Of a stretch of 11,590 nt of DNA, positions 1 through 7,208 are shown in pieces. Below the pieces are notes generated by a model, which did not search any database, had not been told where the DNA came from, and saw only the letters and a list, made by a program, of their open reading frames with translations. The first letter of the stretch is position 1. Every line of letters starts with the position of its first letter. This DNA is from JAAYGD01 sp964609995 (lineage in GTDB: Bacteria > Bacillota_I > Bacilli_A > RF39 > UBA660), in NCBI GenBank assembly GCA_964609995.1, contig CAZSTI010000023.1:1-11590 (forward strand), in the 5' to 3' direction. The translations under genes were made by a program, and so were the position numbers.

Positions 1-61
1 CGTATCTAAATGTATATTTATTAACTATATCTTCAAATTCTTTTTTATTATTTATAATCAT
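1..61 (-). CDS. 5' fragment of an unidentified protein (cut by window edge)
   Basis: An ATG at 61 opens a frame that stays open to the window edge. It gives about 20 codons beginning MIINNKKEFEDIVNKYTFRY. An AAGGA-type SD sits about 7 nt upstream of the ATG. The start lies only 12 nt after the stop of the acetyltransferase gene at 74-637, on the same strand, with no terminator between them, so the two are probably co-transcribed. The visible peptide is too short to assign to a family. The reading frame, SD and spacing are seen directly; that it is a real gene is inferred from them. Confidence 0.6.
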   Translation of the reverse strand, partial: MIINNKKEFEDIVNKYTFRY

Positions 62-73
62 ATTTATCCTTTT

Positions 74-637
74 TTATAATTTATTATATTCTTCTATTAG
101 TAATCCATAATCGTAAAAATCTCTATATTCATTTGATTCAGCAACAAATGCTTGTTTTCTTCTAGTTCCTTCTAATCTAAATCCCAATTTTTCTAAAACT
201 CTCTTTGATGAATCGTTTCCTTCAATTGTATCAGCATAGATTTTATTCAAATTTAATTTTTTAAAACCTACTTCAATTAATTTTTTACATGCCTCGGTAC
301 AATAACCTTTATTACAATAGTCATAATCAAATAAATATGATATTTCTGCATTATTATTTATTTCATCAATTTTTAAACCCGCAAACCCTATTGGTACATT
401 ATCTTTTAAATAAATAGTCAAAGAACCAGCATATCCATTTTTAAACTTACTAGCTTTTTTTTCTAAAAAATCAATTCTCTCTTCCCTTGTTTTGTTCTTA
501 ATTCCCCCTAAATATTTTTGGGTTGTTTCTTGTTTATCTAGTTTTAACATTAATTCAATATCTTCTACTGACGTGGGTTTAATTATTAATCTTTCGGTTT
601 CTAAAGGAAGTAAATTTATAAATTTTTCATTCTTCAT
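74..637 (-). CDS. GNAT-family N-acetyltransferase (RimJ/RimL-like)
   Basis: Probable acetyl-CoA-dependent N-acetyltransferase of the RimJ/RimL branch of GNAT; the substrate cannot be read from sequence. From the chosen start the protein is 187 aa. The family-typical opening LETERLIIKP is at about residues 12-21. The acetyl-CoA-binding segment NKGYCTEA is at about 109-116, and the C-terminal NDSSKRVLEKLGF helix-strand segment is at about 141-153. The frame extends 41 codons upstream to a GTG at 760, but no SD precedes that GTG and a -10 box ends only 8 nt before it. By contrast, GGAGG lies 5 nt before the ATG at 637, and the family homology begins just after it, so 637 is preferred. The upstream 41 codons contain no stop, so a longer product cannot be excluded. 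The gene is followed after 12 nt by another minus-strand gene. Confidence 0.85.
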   Translation of the reverse strand: MKNEKFINLLPLETERLIIKPTSVEDIELMLKLDKQETTQKYLGGIKNKTREERIDFLEKKASKFKNGYAGSLTIYLKDNVPIGFAGLKIDEINNNAEISYLFDYDYCNKGYCTEACKKLIEVGFKKLNLNKIYADTIEGNDSSKRVLEKLGFRLEGTRRKQAFVAESNEYRDFYDYGLLIEEYNKL

Positions 638-667
638 TTTTTCCTCCAATATATTAATCACTGACTC

Positions 668-726
668 ATAAACCTCTTTTGGTTTAATTGTATTGATACA
701 ATTATAGCTGTTGCCAAATGGTTTAT
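668..726 (-). other. Nested hairpin in the 5' leader of the acetyltransferase
   Basis: Three concentric inverted-repeat pairs are seen: ATAAACC (668-674) with GGTTTAT (720-726), TTTGG (678-682) with CCAAA (714-718), and TAATTGTAT (685-693) with ATACAATTA (696-704). All are perfect, with 7, 5 and 9 bp. The element lies between the -10 box at 769-774 and the SD at 643-647, so in RNA it would be a structured 5' leader ending about 20 nt before the SD. No known riboswitch class is recognised. A regulatory role is inferred. If translation starts at the GTG at 760, this stretch is coding instead. Confidence 0.4.
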
Positions 727-768
727 AAATTTCTTTACATTTATAATTTGTTTTTTTCACTCATTTAA

Positions 769-777
769 ATTATAGCA
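769..777 (-). promoter_or_regulatory. Extended -10 promoter element for the acetyltransferase
   Basis: On the minus strand TGC-TATAAT (777-769) matches the extended -10 consensus TGnTATAAT exactly. The region 17-18 nt further upstream (TTAATT or TAATTT) is a poor -35 box, as is common for extended -10 promoters. Transcription would start near 762. This leaves about 125 nt of leader before the ATG at 637 and makes the GTG at 760 effectively leaderless. Confidence 0.5.
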
Positions 778-931
778 TAAAAAAACAGACTAAATTAAGC
801 CAAAAGTTAATATTTATTCTTTTATTATTATTAATAAAATATTTTTACTTTGAACGTTAATTTTTATTGAATATATATATATGTTTTATAACGAGTAATT
901 GGAAATATATTAATAGTTAAAATACTTCATA

Positions 932-960
932 TTGCTATAAATTTATAATTAATATATAAT
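932..960 (+). promoter_or_regulatory. Promoter of the thymidylate-kinase-like gene
   Basis: TTGCTA (932-937) and TATAAT (955-960) are separated by 17 nt, a good sigma-A type arrangement (4/6 and 6/6 matches). Transcription would start near 967, leaving a 5' leader of about 15 nt that carries the AAGGA SD at about 967-972. The interval 761-931, between this promoter and the divergent acetyltransferase promoter, is plain AT-rich sequence with only a weak 8-bp inverted repeat (820-827/832-839). Confidence 0.55.
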
Positions 961-981
961 ACTTGAAAAGGAAATAACTAT

Positions 982-1596
982 ATGATAATAAGTATTGATG
1001 GATATGATGGAACTGGTAAAACAACACTTGCTAAAAAATTAGCAAAAAAATATGATTTTTCCTATATGGAAAAACCTGGTGTTTATATGATTATGGAAAA
1101 AGAAAATTGTTCATTTGAAGAAGCAAGTTTATTATTAAAAACTAAAGAAAAAGAACTATTTTCAAAGGGAGACAAACAAGAAATTACAGAATTTTATTGC
1201 GGTGTTCTATCTTGGTTAAATAATTATTCAGAGACCCTTAATGTGGTTTTAGATAGAGGTTTTTTGACAACATATGCTGTTATTGGTTATCCTGAAACAG
1301 AATATTTGTTTGATTATTATTTAGAAAAGGGTGCTTTTTTGAATGGTAGTATTTATTTGACCGCCAAAGATGAAACAAGAATAAAACGTATTTTTGCAAA
1401 GAATCCAAATGATATTGATTTAAAATTTCCTCTTAAATGGCATGAAAATAATTTGGAAGAATACGCCAATAGTAGAAAACTTAATTATTTCAAAATTGAT
1501 ACCGATGGAATCACTCCAGATGAAATATTTGAAAAGTCTATTATAATTTTTGATGATTTTTTAAAAAATCAAAATTTAAATAATAATAAAAAATGA
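982..1596 (+). CDS. Thymidylate-kinase-like P-loop nucleoside monophosphate kinase
   Basis: A 204-aa P-loop kinase of the thymidylate/deoxynucleoside kinase superfamily, about the usual Tmk length. The Walker A motif GYDGTGKTT is at residues 7-15. The EKPG at 30-33 stands where Tmk has REPGG. The DR pair at 91-92 (VVLDRGFLTT) matches the Tmk DR motif, and a basic lid-like stretch (DETRIKRIFAK) covers about 130-140. The REPGG segment is altered and the gene sits alone rather than in a DNA-replication cluster. It may therefore be a paralogue with a different (deoxy)nucleoside or nucleotide substrate rather than the housekeeping tmk; this is inference. It has its own promoter and a reasonable SD (AGGA, 9-nt spacer). 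It converges on the glycosyltransferase operon, from which a shared terminator separates it. Its stop codon TGA lies inside the terminator stem. Confidence 0.8.
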   Translation: MIISIDGYDGTGKTTLAKKLAKKYDFSYMEKPGVYMIMEKENCSFEEASLLLKTKEKELFSKGDKQEITEFYCGVLSWLNNYSETLNVVLDRGFLTTYAVIGYPETEYLFDYYLEKGAFLNGSIYLTAKDETRIKRIFAKNPNDIDLKFPLKWHENNLEEYANSRKLNYFKIDTDGITPDEIFEKSIIIFDDFLKNQNLNNNKK

Positions 1597-1615
1597 GTAA
1601 AATACTCATTTTTTT
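1588..1615. terminator. Bidirectional intrinsic terminator
   Basis: A-run, ATGAGTA (1593-1599), loop AAA, TACTCAT (1603-1609), T-run. The stem is 12 bp if the flanking A/T runs pair. The symmetrical A/T tracts let it work on both strands, ending the plus-strand kinase transcript and the minus-strand operon that stops at 1616. The kinase stop codon (1594-1596) is within the stem. Confidence 0.85.
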
Positions 1616-2467
1616 CTATTTAATACTATTTTTTATAAAATCAACAATATTATCGACATTTCCTTTATAGTATAATCCTGGAATAACACTTGTGAATTCT
1701 TTCACCATATTTAACCTAGTAATAGAAAGTGCGAATGTATCTATTGAAGCTATTGGATATGAATAATTAAAGAAAACTCTAGATGTTCCTCTAATTTTTC
1801 TTGATGTTTCTTCATATAAATGCCATGCAAATTTATTTGGGTCCCATTTTTCTAATACTAATTTTTTATTATCACAAATCAATGGATACACAAACATGGA
1901 AATATCATACTCTTTATCAAAAGCTGAATTATCATTTTCATAAAATTTAACATTTCCAAATTTTTCTTTCCAAAAATCATTTGAAATATATATTTTTTTT
2001 ATTCTACCAACAACTTTTTTATTTGGCATATCAATTAGTATTTTTTCATCAGAATAAAAATTATTTTCAACATTTGATAATGCCAATGCTAAAGTGGTTT
2101 TACCCATACCGGTTGCAGGTCCCCAACATATGACTGCTTTATCATTTACTATTGAAGATGCTCCATGAATACAAAATATACCTTTTTCTTGTCTTGCACG
2201 CTCAAAAATAAACTCTATTAAAGTAATAATATCCTTTGTATTTAAAGAATTATATTTATAGTAAGTGTCGGGATAATTCACTTCAATACTATTAACATTA
2301 CTTTTTTCTATATAAATAGTAGCATCATATTTTTCATAATAATCAATGACTTTTACAGAAGGAATATATGCATATAAAAATTCATCTTCCATTATTTGTT
2401 TAAATATTTCTGTATCTACATTTAGTTTAACTATGGCACTAGCAGATTTTAAAAAAACTTCTCTCAT
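1616..2467 (-). CDS. HprK-like P-loop kinase (HPr kinase C-terminal-domain related)
   Basis: A 283-aa protein resembling the HPr-kinase/phosphorylase-related kinases found outside the PTS. It has an IHGASS segment at about 100-105, a Walker A GPATGMGKTT at 116-125, and SDEKILID at about 139-146, corresponding to the acidic Walker-B-like motif. The N-terminal ~95 residues have no recognised domain. Family knowledge: such kinases phosphorylate Ser or other hydroxyls on proteins, peptides or small molecules; the substrate here is unknown. The frame can be extended to a GTG at 2479, but the ATG at 2467 has GAGG 6 nt upstream and follows the stop of the upstream glycosyltransferase by one base, so translational coupling is likely. 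It is the last gene of the five-gene operon, and its stop abuts the bidirectional terminator. Confidence 0.75.
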   Translation of the reverse strand: MREVFLKSASAIVKLNVDTEIFKQIMEDEFLYAYIPSVKVIDYYEKYDATIYIEKSNVNSIEVNYPDTYYKYNSLNTKDIITLIEFIFERARQEKGIFCIHGASSIVNDKAVICWGPATGMGKTTLALALSNVENNFYSDEKILIDMPNKKVVGRIKKIYISNDFWKEKFGNVKFYENDNSAFDKEYDISMFVYPLICDNKKLVLEKWDPNKFAWHLYEETSRKIRGTSRVFFNYSYPIASIDTFALSITRLNMVKEFTSVIPGLYYKGNVDNIVDFIKNSIK

Positions 2468-2468
2468 T

Positions 2469-3587
2469 TTATACCTCACTATATAATTTGATTAATTCCT
2501 CCGCTTTTTTCAGCCATGAATAATCTTGTCTAACTGTAACAAATGCATTTTTAGCAATTTCTTCATATAACTCCTTATCTGTCATAAGCATATATATTTT
2601 TTCACACAAATCAACTTCATCAGATGGATTTACCAAAAGTGCGTTTTTATTGTTTTGTGCAAATTCTTCCATGCTTGTTCCCTTTGTAGTTATTGAAGGT
2701 GTTCCACAACTTGCAGCTTCAAGAAGTGTAGTCATTATCCCCTCTTTTTCATAAGAAGGTAATACTGCTATTTTAGATTTTTGATATAAACTAACCAAGT
2801 CTTTGTGATAAACAAGCCCTTTAAAAATTACTTGTTTATCAATTTTTAGACTTTTAGCAAGATCCTGTAGTTCATTTTTATATGGCCCATCACCAACAAT
2901 TGTAAAAGTAGGCGATAAATTATAATTATCTTTTAATAATTTTAATGCCTTTAAAATGTATTGCACACCTTTAATTGGAATAAGTCTACCCACAAATAAT
3001 AAATCTAAATTTCTTTCTACTTTTTCATCTTTAAAAAAAACATTTTCATCAATCGCATTAGTACTTATTTTCATTTTTTCATAAGCACCAAGTTTTTTCC
3101 ATTTTTCCGCAACATTTAAAGAAACTGCAATTAAGTCCTTTTTTTTAGGTAAAATAAGCTTGCAAGCATAATTTAGTTCACTTGGAGAACCATGTAAATG
3201 CAAAACATGTTTTTGATCAAAAGGTACTGCATAAGAATCTATTACACAATGAGTAGTTACTATGTCATATTTATTGTGACATAAAAATTCATAGGCTAAC
3301 CTAGCAACCCATAAACTTTCACTATCCCATCTTTCCCAATTTACACCAGCAGGTTCTTGATATATGCTTCTATAATTTTCATCTAAATCTAAATATTCTA
3401 TTTTTATTTTGGGATTTTCTTTGACGAAATTTAAAAAATAATCACTTGGAGTAATATAACTAGCTCGAGTTGTTAATATACTAACATCATGACCCAATAT
3501 AGAAAAAAACTTTGCTGTTTGTATTGGATAAATCTCTCCTCCACCTATAAAGTAGGATATTCTTGGCTGATATATTAATATTCTCAT
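2469..3587 (-). CDS. GT4-family (GT-B fold) glycosyltransferase
   Basis: A 372-aa retaining glycosyltransferase of the GT4 type, normal length for the family. The N-terminal half begins MRILIYQPR with the glycine-rich GGGE (about 15-18). The C-terminal donor-binding half has FVGRLIPIKG (about 198-207), IVGDGP, and the EX7E motif with Glu282 and Glu290 (EGIMTTLLEAASCG). It would transfer a sugar from a nucleotide-sugar to an unknown acceptor in the cytoplasm; no membrane segment is seen. The frame extends 6 codons up to a TTG at 3605, but the family alignment starts at the ATG at 3587, 5 nt after the stop of the HAD-Nudix gene. No clear SD precedes it, so coupling to the upstream gene is likely. 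One base separates its stop from the kinase start downstream. Confidence 0.9.
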   Translation of the reverse strand: MRILIYQPRISYFIGGGEIYPIQTAKFFSILGHDVSILTTRASYITPSDYFLNFVKENPKIKIEYLDLDENYRSIYQEPAGVNWERWDSESLWVARLAYEFLCHNKYDIVTTHCVIDSYAVPFDQKHVLHLHGSPSELNYACKLILPKKKDLIAVSLNVAEKWKKLGAYEKMKISTNAIDENVFFKDEKVERNLDLLFVGRLIPIKGVQYILKALKLLKDNYNLSPTFTIVGDGPYKNELQDLAKSLKIDKQVIFKGLVYHKDLVSLYQKSKIAVLPSYEKEGIMTTLLEAASCGTPSITTKGTSMEEFAQNNKNALLVNPSDEVDLCEKIYMLMTDKELYEEIAKNAFVTVRQDYSWLKKAEELIKLYSEV

Positions 3588-3592
3588 AGTAA

Positions 3593-4804
3593 TCAAATAT
3601 TCCAATCTCTTTTTGATGCTTCGATTTGTTGACTAAAAGTTATGCCCTTACACCATTTAATATAATTTGGCAAATCTTCTAAGCTAACAAATTCTCTTTC
3701 GTCTGTTTCCCATTTTGAATCAAAAGGTAAAACTTCTAATACTTTTGCTGTATATCTTAATTGATAGTATGTTTCCCCATTTTCAACAACTTCTACTGCT
3801 CCCAAATATTTTACATCTTTTAATGTAACACATGCTTCTTCCATTAGTTCTCTTTCTAATGTTTGTAGTTGAGTTTCACCTATTTCTGGATGACCCCCGG
3901 GAATTGTCCAAGTTTTACCGTTTTTTACTATTAGTAATTGATTTTTTTCATTATAAATATACCCACTAACTTGTGTATATTTTTCTTCGTTTATTTTAAA
4001 ACCATCAATCCAACGAATTTTGCAATTTTCTGAAAGAACTTCATAATTTTCCATAATTTTTCTCCTTATTTTTTTTAATATTTGTTCCACTCCAAGTCCT
4101 TGACCTGGAAAAACCTCATCACTAATTTTGTTAAATTCTATGTTATCTCCTACACTGTATATTTTTAGCAAATTATTTATATTTTCTATTGTAGGTTTTT
4201 CATAATCTGTTACCAATATAACACGATTACTATTTAAATATTTATGAATAGACACAAACTTATCCATATTTTTAGGAAAGACCTTTATTTTTAATTTGTT
4301 GTTTATATCTCTCTCAACTAAATAATCTTTTAATTCATGACTTTTAGATAAGTATGTTTTAATATCTTCAATTTTATTTTTTAATTTAACTGGAATATAA
4401 ATAGTTGATGTAGACATTCTGTCTTTATTTATATATATATTATCATTAATATTTTGTTTTTCATAGGATATATCAATTAATACTTGATTTTTTTCCAAAT
4501 ATTTTTTGAGTAATACTTCTATAATGCTATTTATATTATTATTTTTATCCACACATATATAATTTAAATTGATTTTTTTATATAAGCAAGACCCCCTCTC
4601 AGTAATAATAGTTCCATCTATTTTATATTTATCTATTATTTTTTTTAAATTCAAGTCTAATGGTCTATTTGTACATATTCCAATATTAATTTTTAATTTT
4701 TGTAATTCTTTTATCTGAATACAAATTTGTTTAAAATTTTTTGGCAAACAATCATCTATCAAAAGTGTACCATCAATATCAAAGAGAATTGTATCAGGTA
4801 TCAC
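3593..4804 (-). CDS. HAD-family phosphatase / Nudix hydrolase fusion
   Basis: A 403-aa two-domain protein. Residues about 1-240 form a HAD-like domain: DTILFDIDGT carries the nucleophile Asp9 and Asp11, GICTNRP carries the motif II Thr45, and a cap-like insertion follows. The later HAD motifs are less clear, resembling the Cof/phosphomannomutase-type subgroup. Residues about 255-403 are a Nudix hydrolase with a near-complete box at 304-326 (G-x5-E-x7-REL-x-EE), the final Gly replaced by Cys. Likely roles are hydrolysis of a sugar or nucleotide phosphate and of a nucleoside-diphosphate-linked compound. The GTG start at 4804 overlaps the upstream stop in a GTGA, 6 nt after AGAGGTG. A GTG at 4813 is also in frame but lies inside that SD. 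An internal ATG with a strong SD may also yield the Nudix domain alone. Confidence 0.85.
   Translation of the reverse strand: MIPDTILFDIDGTLLIDDCLPKNFKQICIQIKELQKLKINIGICTNRPLDLNLKKIIDKYKIDGTIITERGSCLYKKINLNYICVDKNNNINSIIEVLLKKYLEKNQVLIDISYEKQNINDNIYINKDRMSTSTIYIPVKLKNKIEDIKTYLSKSHELKDYLVERDINNKLKIKVFPKNMDKFVSIHKYLNSNRVILVTDYEKPTIENINNLLKIYSVGDNIEFNKISDEVFPGQGLGVEQILKKIRRKIMENYEVLSENCKIRWIDGFKINEEKYTQVSGYIYNEKNQLLIVKNGKTWTIPGGHPEIGETQLQTLERELMEEACVTLKDVKYLGAVEVVENGETYYQLRYTAKVLEVLPFDSKWETDEREFVSLEDLPNYIKWCKGITFSQQIEASKRDWNI
4052..4067 (-). promoter_or_regulatory. Internal SD and ATG that could start a separate Nudix protein
   Basis: AAGGAG (4067-4062 on the minus strand) lies 7 nt before an in-frame ATG (4054) at codon 251 of the HAD-Nudix gene, exactly at the domain boundary. 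Translation from it would give a 153-aa protein (3593-4054) holding the whole Nudix domain, the usual size for a free-standing Nudix enzyme. This SD is stronger than the one before the GT4 gene. Whether it is used is inference. Confidence 0.45.
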
Positions 4805-6297
4805 TCTTCCCACCTCTCATCAATCATTTTATTATACGTTTCATAATTCATCTGTGCTTCAAGTTTCTTTTGCTCTATATTACCGCTTCTTGGCTCATGA
4901 TTAATATGATAAACACATGATGACAAAATCGGAATAACAAAAGCTCCACCAGCAATAACAATGGATGCAAAATATGAGTCTTCTAATCCCCAACCACGAA
5001 ATCTTGTTGAAAATACCGGATAACTTTTTATCAAATTTCTGTCAATCGCCACATTATGACCAGTAACAACTGTAGGCAAATCATAAATTCCAACTTTTGT
5101 ACCAAACCCAAGTTGCTTAAAGTTATTCGTATCATCTAAAATTGATATTGTATCATCTTTGTATGCCTTCTCCCAACCAATATGGTAATCTTTTCTCTTT
5201 GTTCTAACTCTACTATCGTCTAAATCAAAACTGCTATTTATTCCTTTAAGTAAATTATCATTTAATAAAATTTCCGAATCTTTATCAATATTTTTTCTCA
5301 TAGCTACAAAAATTGCATTTGGCACTATTTGTAACCTTATATTAATATCATAAAGATAATTTTTACTTAAAACAATATCAGAATCGATAAATAATAATAA
5401 ATTATGTTTAGCAATAGAAATTCCTGCATTTCTTGCATTCGACAAACCCATATTTTTATCAAAAGTTAAAACATTTAACTCATAATCCAACATTTGTCTA
5501 TATTCTTTTATATCTTCAATCACACTATTACTTGAACCATCATCAACAAGAACTACTTGTATTTTCTTTTTATTTTCAGAAGAAATATTTTGTCCTTGTA
5601 TCGATAATAATGTTGGAATAACATTACAATTATAACAAGGAATTATAATACTTATATAATCAAACTTATCTATAAAGTTTACATTTGTTTTAGTTGATAA
5701 TAGTTCGTTTTTTGTTAACATTAAAAAATGTTTTTCAATGTGAGAATAATCATTTGATAAATTTGCCAATCTTAATTTAATAGATGGACTTGAAGATCGA
5801 ATATCTAATGCTGTTTTTGTTGCATATGTTTTTATCTTAATATTAAGATTACCCATTTTATCAAATAATGGTTCTGGTTTATTAAAAAAGAGCGGTTTGT
5901 GATCATTGATATTTTCATATGTTTCCAATTGAAATTTTTTCCGTATTAATTCTATCAATTTTTCATCAGTAACTGTCAAAATATTGCCATGAAACGTGTC
6001 AAATAATAAAGTAGCGTGTTGAAATTCAAACAATTCAATATCATTAACAATATATTTATTCCATTTTTTTGATAAATATATAAATAAATATTTTAAATTT
6101 TTGTTTTTTACAGTCACAAATTTACCATCGCTTTTTTCACGATATTGAATATTATTATTTAATATTTCTACCTCAATTTCACAATCATTAGAAGCATAAA
6201 TATTTAACCTTCTTCCAATTTTTGGAAAAGAATATTCTTTAACCAAAAAATCTACAATAGTTTCCGTATCTTTTTTATTTTTTAATATGAAATACAT
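4801..6297 (-). CDS. GT2-family glycosyltransferase with an unassigned N-terminal domain
   Basis: A 498-aa protein. Residues about 213-465 form a GT-A (GT2) glycosyltransferase: YISIIIPCYN opening, VVLVDDGSS (Asp252/253), NMGLSNARNAG, FIDSDIVL with the DXD-like Asp305-Ser-Asp307 for metal/nucleotide-sugar binding, and GWGLEDSYF (435-443), the WGxED acceptor/catalytic segment of galactosyltransferase-type GT2 enzymes. The first ~210 residues match no family with confidence. EIEVEILN (40-47) and the pattern around 95-125 recall a CYTH (triphosphate tunnel) fold, but only weakly. No membrane helix is seen, so it should act in the cytoplasm. ATG at 6297 is preceded by GGGGAGGAG with a good spacer and lies 11 nt after the methyltransferase stop. 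Its own stop overlaps the start of the HAD-Nudix gene by 4 nt. Confidence 0.85.
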   Translation of the reverse strand: MYFILKNKKDTETIVDFLVKEYSFPKIGRRLNIYASNDCEIEVEILNNNIQYREKSDGKFVTVKNKNLKYLFIYLSKKWNKYIVNDIELFEFQHATLLFDTFHGNILTVTDEKLIELIRKKFQLETYENINDHKPLFFNKPEPLFDKMGNLNIKIKTYATKTALDIRSSSPSIKLRLANLSNDYSHIEKHFLMLTKNELLSTKTNVNFIDKFDYISIIIPCYNCNVIPTLLSIQGQNISSENKKKIQVVLVDDGSSNSVIEDIKEYRQMLDYELNVLTFDKNMGLSNARNAGISIAKHNLLLFIDSDIVLSKNYLYDINIRLQIVPNAIFVAMRKNIDKDSEILLNDNLLKGINSSFDLDDSRVRTKRKDYHIGWEKAYKDDTISILDDTNNFKQLGFGTKVGIYDLPTVVTGHNVAIDRNLIKSYPVFSTRFRGWGLEDSYFASIVIAGGAFVIPILSSCVYHINHEPRSGNIEQKKLEAQMNYETYNKMIDERWEE

Positions 6298-6308
6298 GTT
6301 CTCCTCCC

Positions 6309-7184
6309 CTATAAAACTTTCATAAAAATTGAACCAAAAGTATAATCATTCTTAAATTTAATTTTAAAAAATTCTTTAATACTAAAATTACCTTTTTTTA
6401 TGGATCTTATTTTATATCTAATAAAAAATTTCCAATGATAAAAACCATGAACTAAATAATTTTTATGATTATCATAAAACTCTTTATTTCCCAAGACTTC
6501 CAAATGCTCCGAACAGCAAAATTGATCTATCACATCTATAGGACTATCTATTTTAACAAATCTTGATGGATTCCGATAATCAAAAGTTAAAGCTATCTTA
6601 CCATTTGGTTTTACAATTTTATGGATATTATTAAGAATTCTTTTTCTCTTCTCTTTTTCAATGTGCTCAAATACACACACAGATGTGACATAGTCATATT
6701 TTTCTAAACAAGTATTAACATAATCTTCAGCATCTACACAAATTGCCTTACAATTTAATTTTAATTTTTTAGATACTCTATTTGCTTCATTTACTAAATC
6801 CGGATTAATATCTATTGTAACAACATTAACACCTTTTGATTCAAGATAATATGAAAATAGTGAACAAGAACCTCCAATATCTAAAACGGTGTCACCAGAT
6901 TTAAAATTAATTGTATCTATTATAGTGTAAATTTCCCAAACTAAAAATGAAGGATATTTTGAATCGTATTCTTTGGGTAAAATATTTTTATAATTATATC
7001 CTCTATTTAGTTTTTCAAGCTTATCATAAAATTTGTTTTTTTCAAAGTTTCCATACCATGAACTAATATTACAATTATTTTTATAAAATTTGTCATGCAA
7101 GTTAATAATGTCTTTTAAAAGAGTGTCAAGTTTTTCTACATCAAAATCATCAAAATCCATAGATTTATTTATTATTTTCTTCAT
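6309..7184 (-). CDS. Class I SAM-dependent methyltransferase
   Basis: A 291-aa Rossmann-fold methyltransferase. Motif I is VLDIGGSCSLFSYYL (from about residue 100). VTIDINP (Asp125) is the acidic ribose-binding strand end. DAEDY follows at about 151-155, and VFEHI (171-175) plus VKPNGKIALTFDY are the post-motif segments typical of Methyltransf_11/25-type small-molecule methyltransferases. About 90 N-terminal residues and 80 C-terminal residues lie outside the core and are unassigned; they may hold the acceptor-binding parts. It is the first gene of the operon. ATG 7184 has an AAGGA with a long spacer (about 12 nt). A later ATG (residue 9) has no SD. In this company a sugar or glycoside O/N-methylation is plausible but not shown. 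Confidence 0.85.
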   Translation of the reverse strand: MKKIINKSMDFDDFDVEKLDTLLKDIINLHDKFYKNNCNISSWYGNFEKNKFYDKLEKLNRGYNYKNILPKEYDSKYPSFLVWEIYTIIDTINFKSGDTVLDIGGSCSLFSYYLESKGVNVVTIDINPDLVNEANRVSKKLKLNCKAICVDAEDYVNTCLEKYDYVTSVCVFEHIEKEKRKRILNNIHKIVKPNGKIALTFDYRNPSRFVKIDSPIDVIDQFCCSEHLEVLGNKEFYDNHKNYLVHGFYHWKFFIRYKIRSIKKGNFSIKEFFKIKFKNDYTFGSIFMKVL

Positions 7185-7208
7185 TACTTACTCTATTCCT
7201 TCGATAAT

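Noticed and set aside
74..760. 228-aa acetyltransferase starting at GTG 760
   Set aside because: There is no SD, the -10 box sits 8 nt upstream, and the family homology begins only after the well-supported ATG at 637; kept as an alternative only.
5433..5621. 62-codon plus-strand open frame
   Set aside because: It lies fully inside the GT2 gene on the opposite strand, over its conserved catalytic core, with no SD and no protein-like pattern; it is a shadow frame.
1616..7184. Capsule or teichoic-acid locus
   Set aside because: No polymerase, flippase, chain-length regulator, membrane sugar-phosphate transferase or LCP protein is present, and both glycosyltransferases look soluble.
982..7184. 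Phage-type DNA base hypermodification or anti-phage defence system
   Set aside because: A Tmk-like kinase near glycosyltransferases and a Nudix enzyme invites the idea, but the kinase is convergent with its own promoter. No DNA-binding, nuclease, polymerase or phage gene is present.
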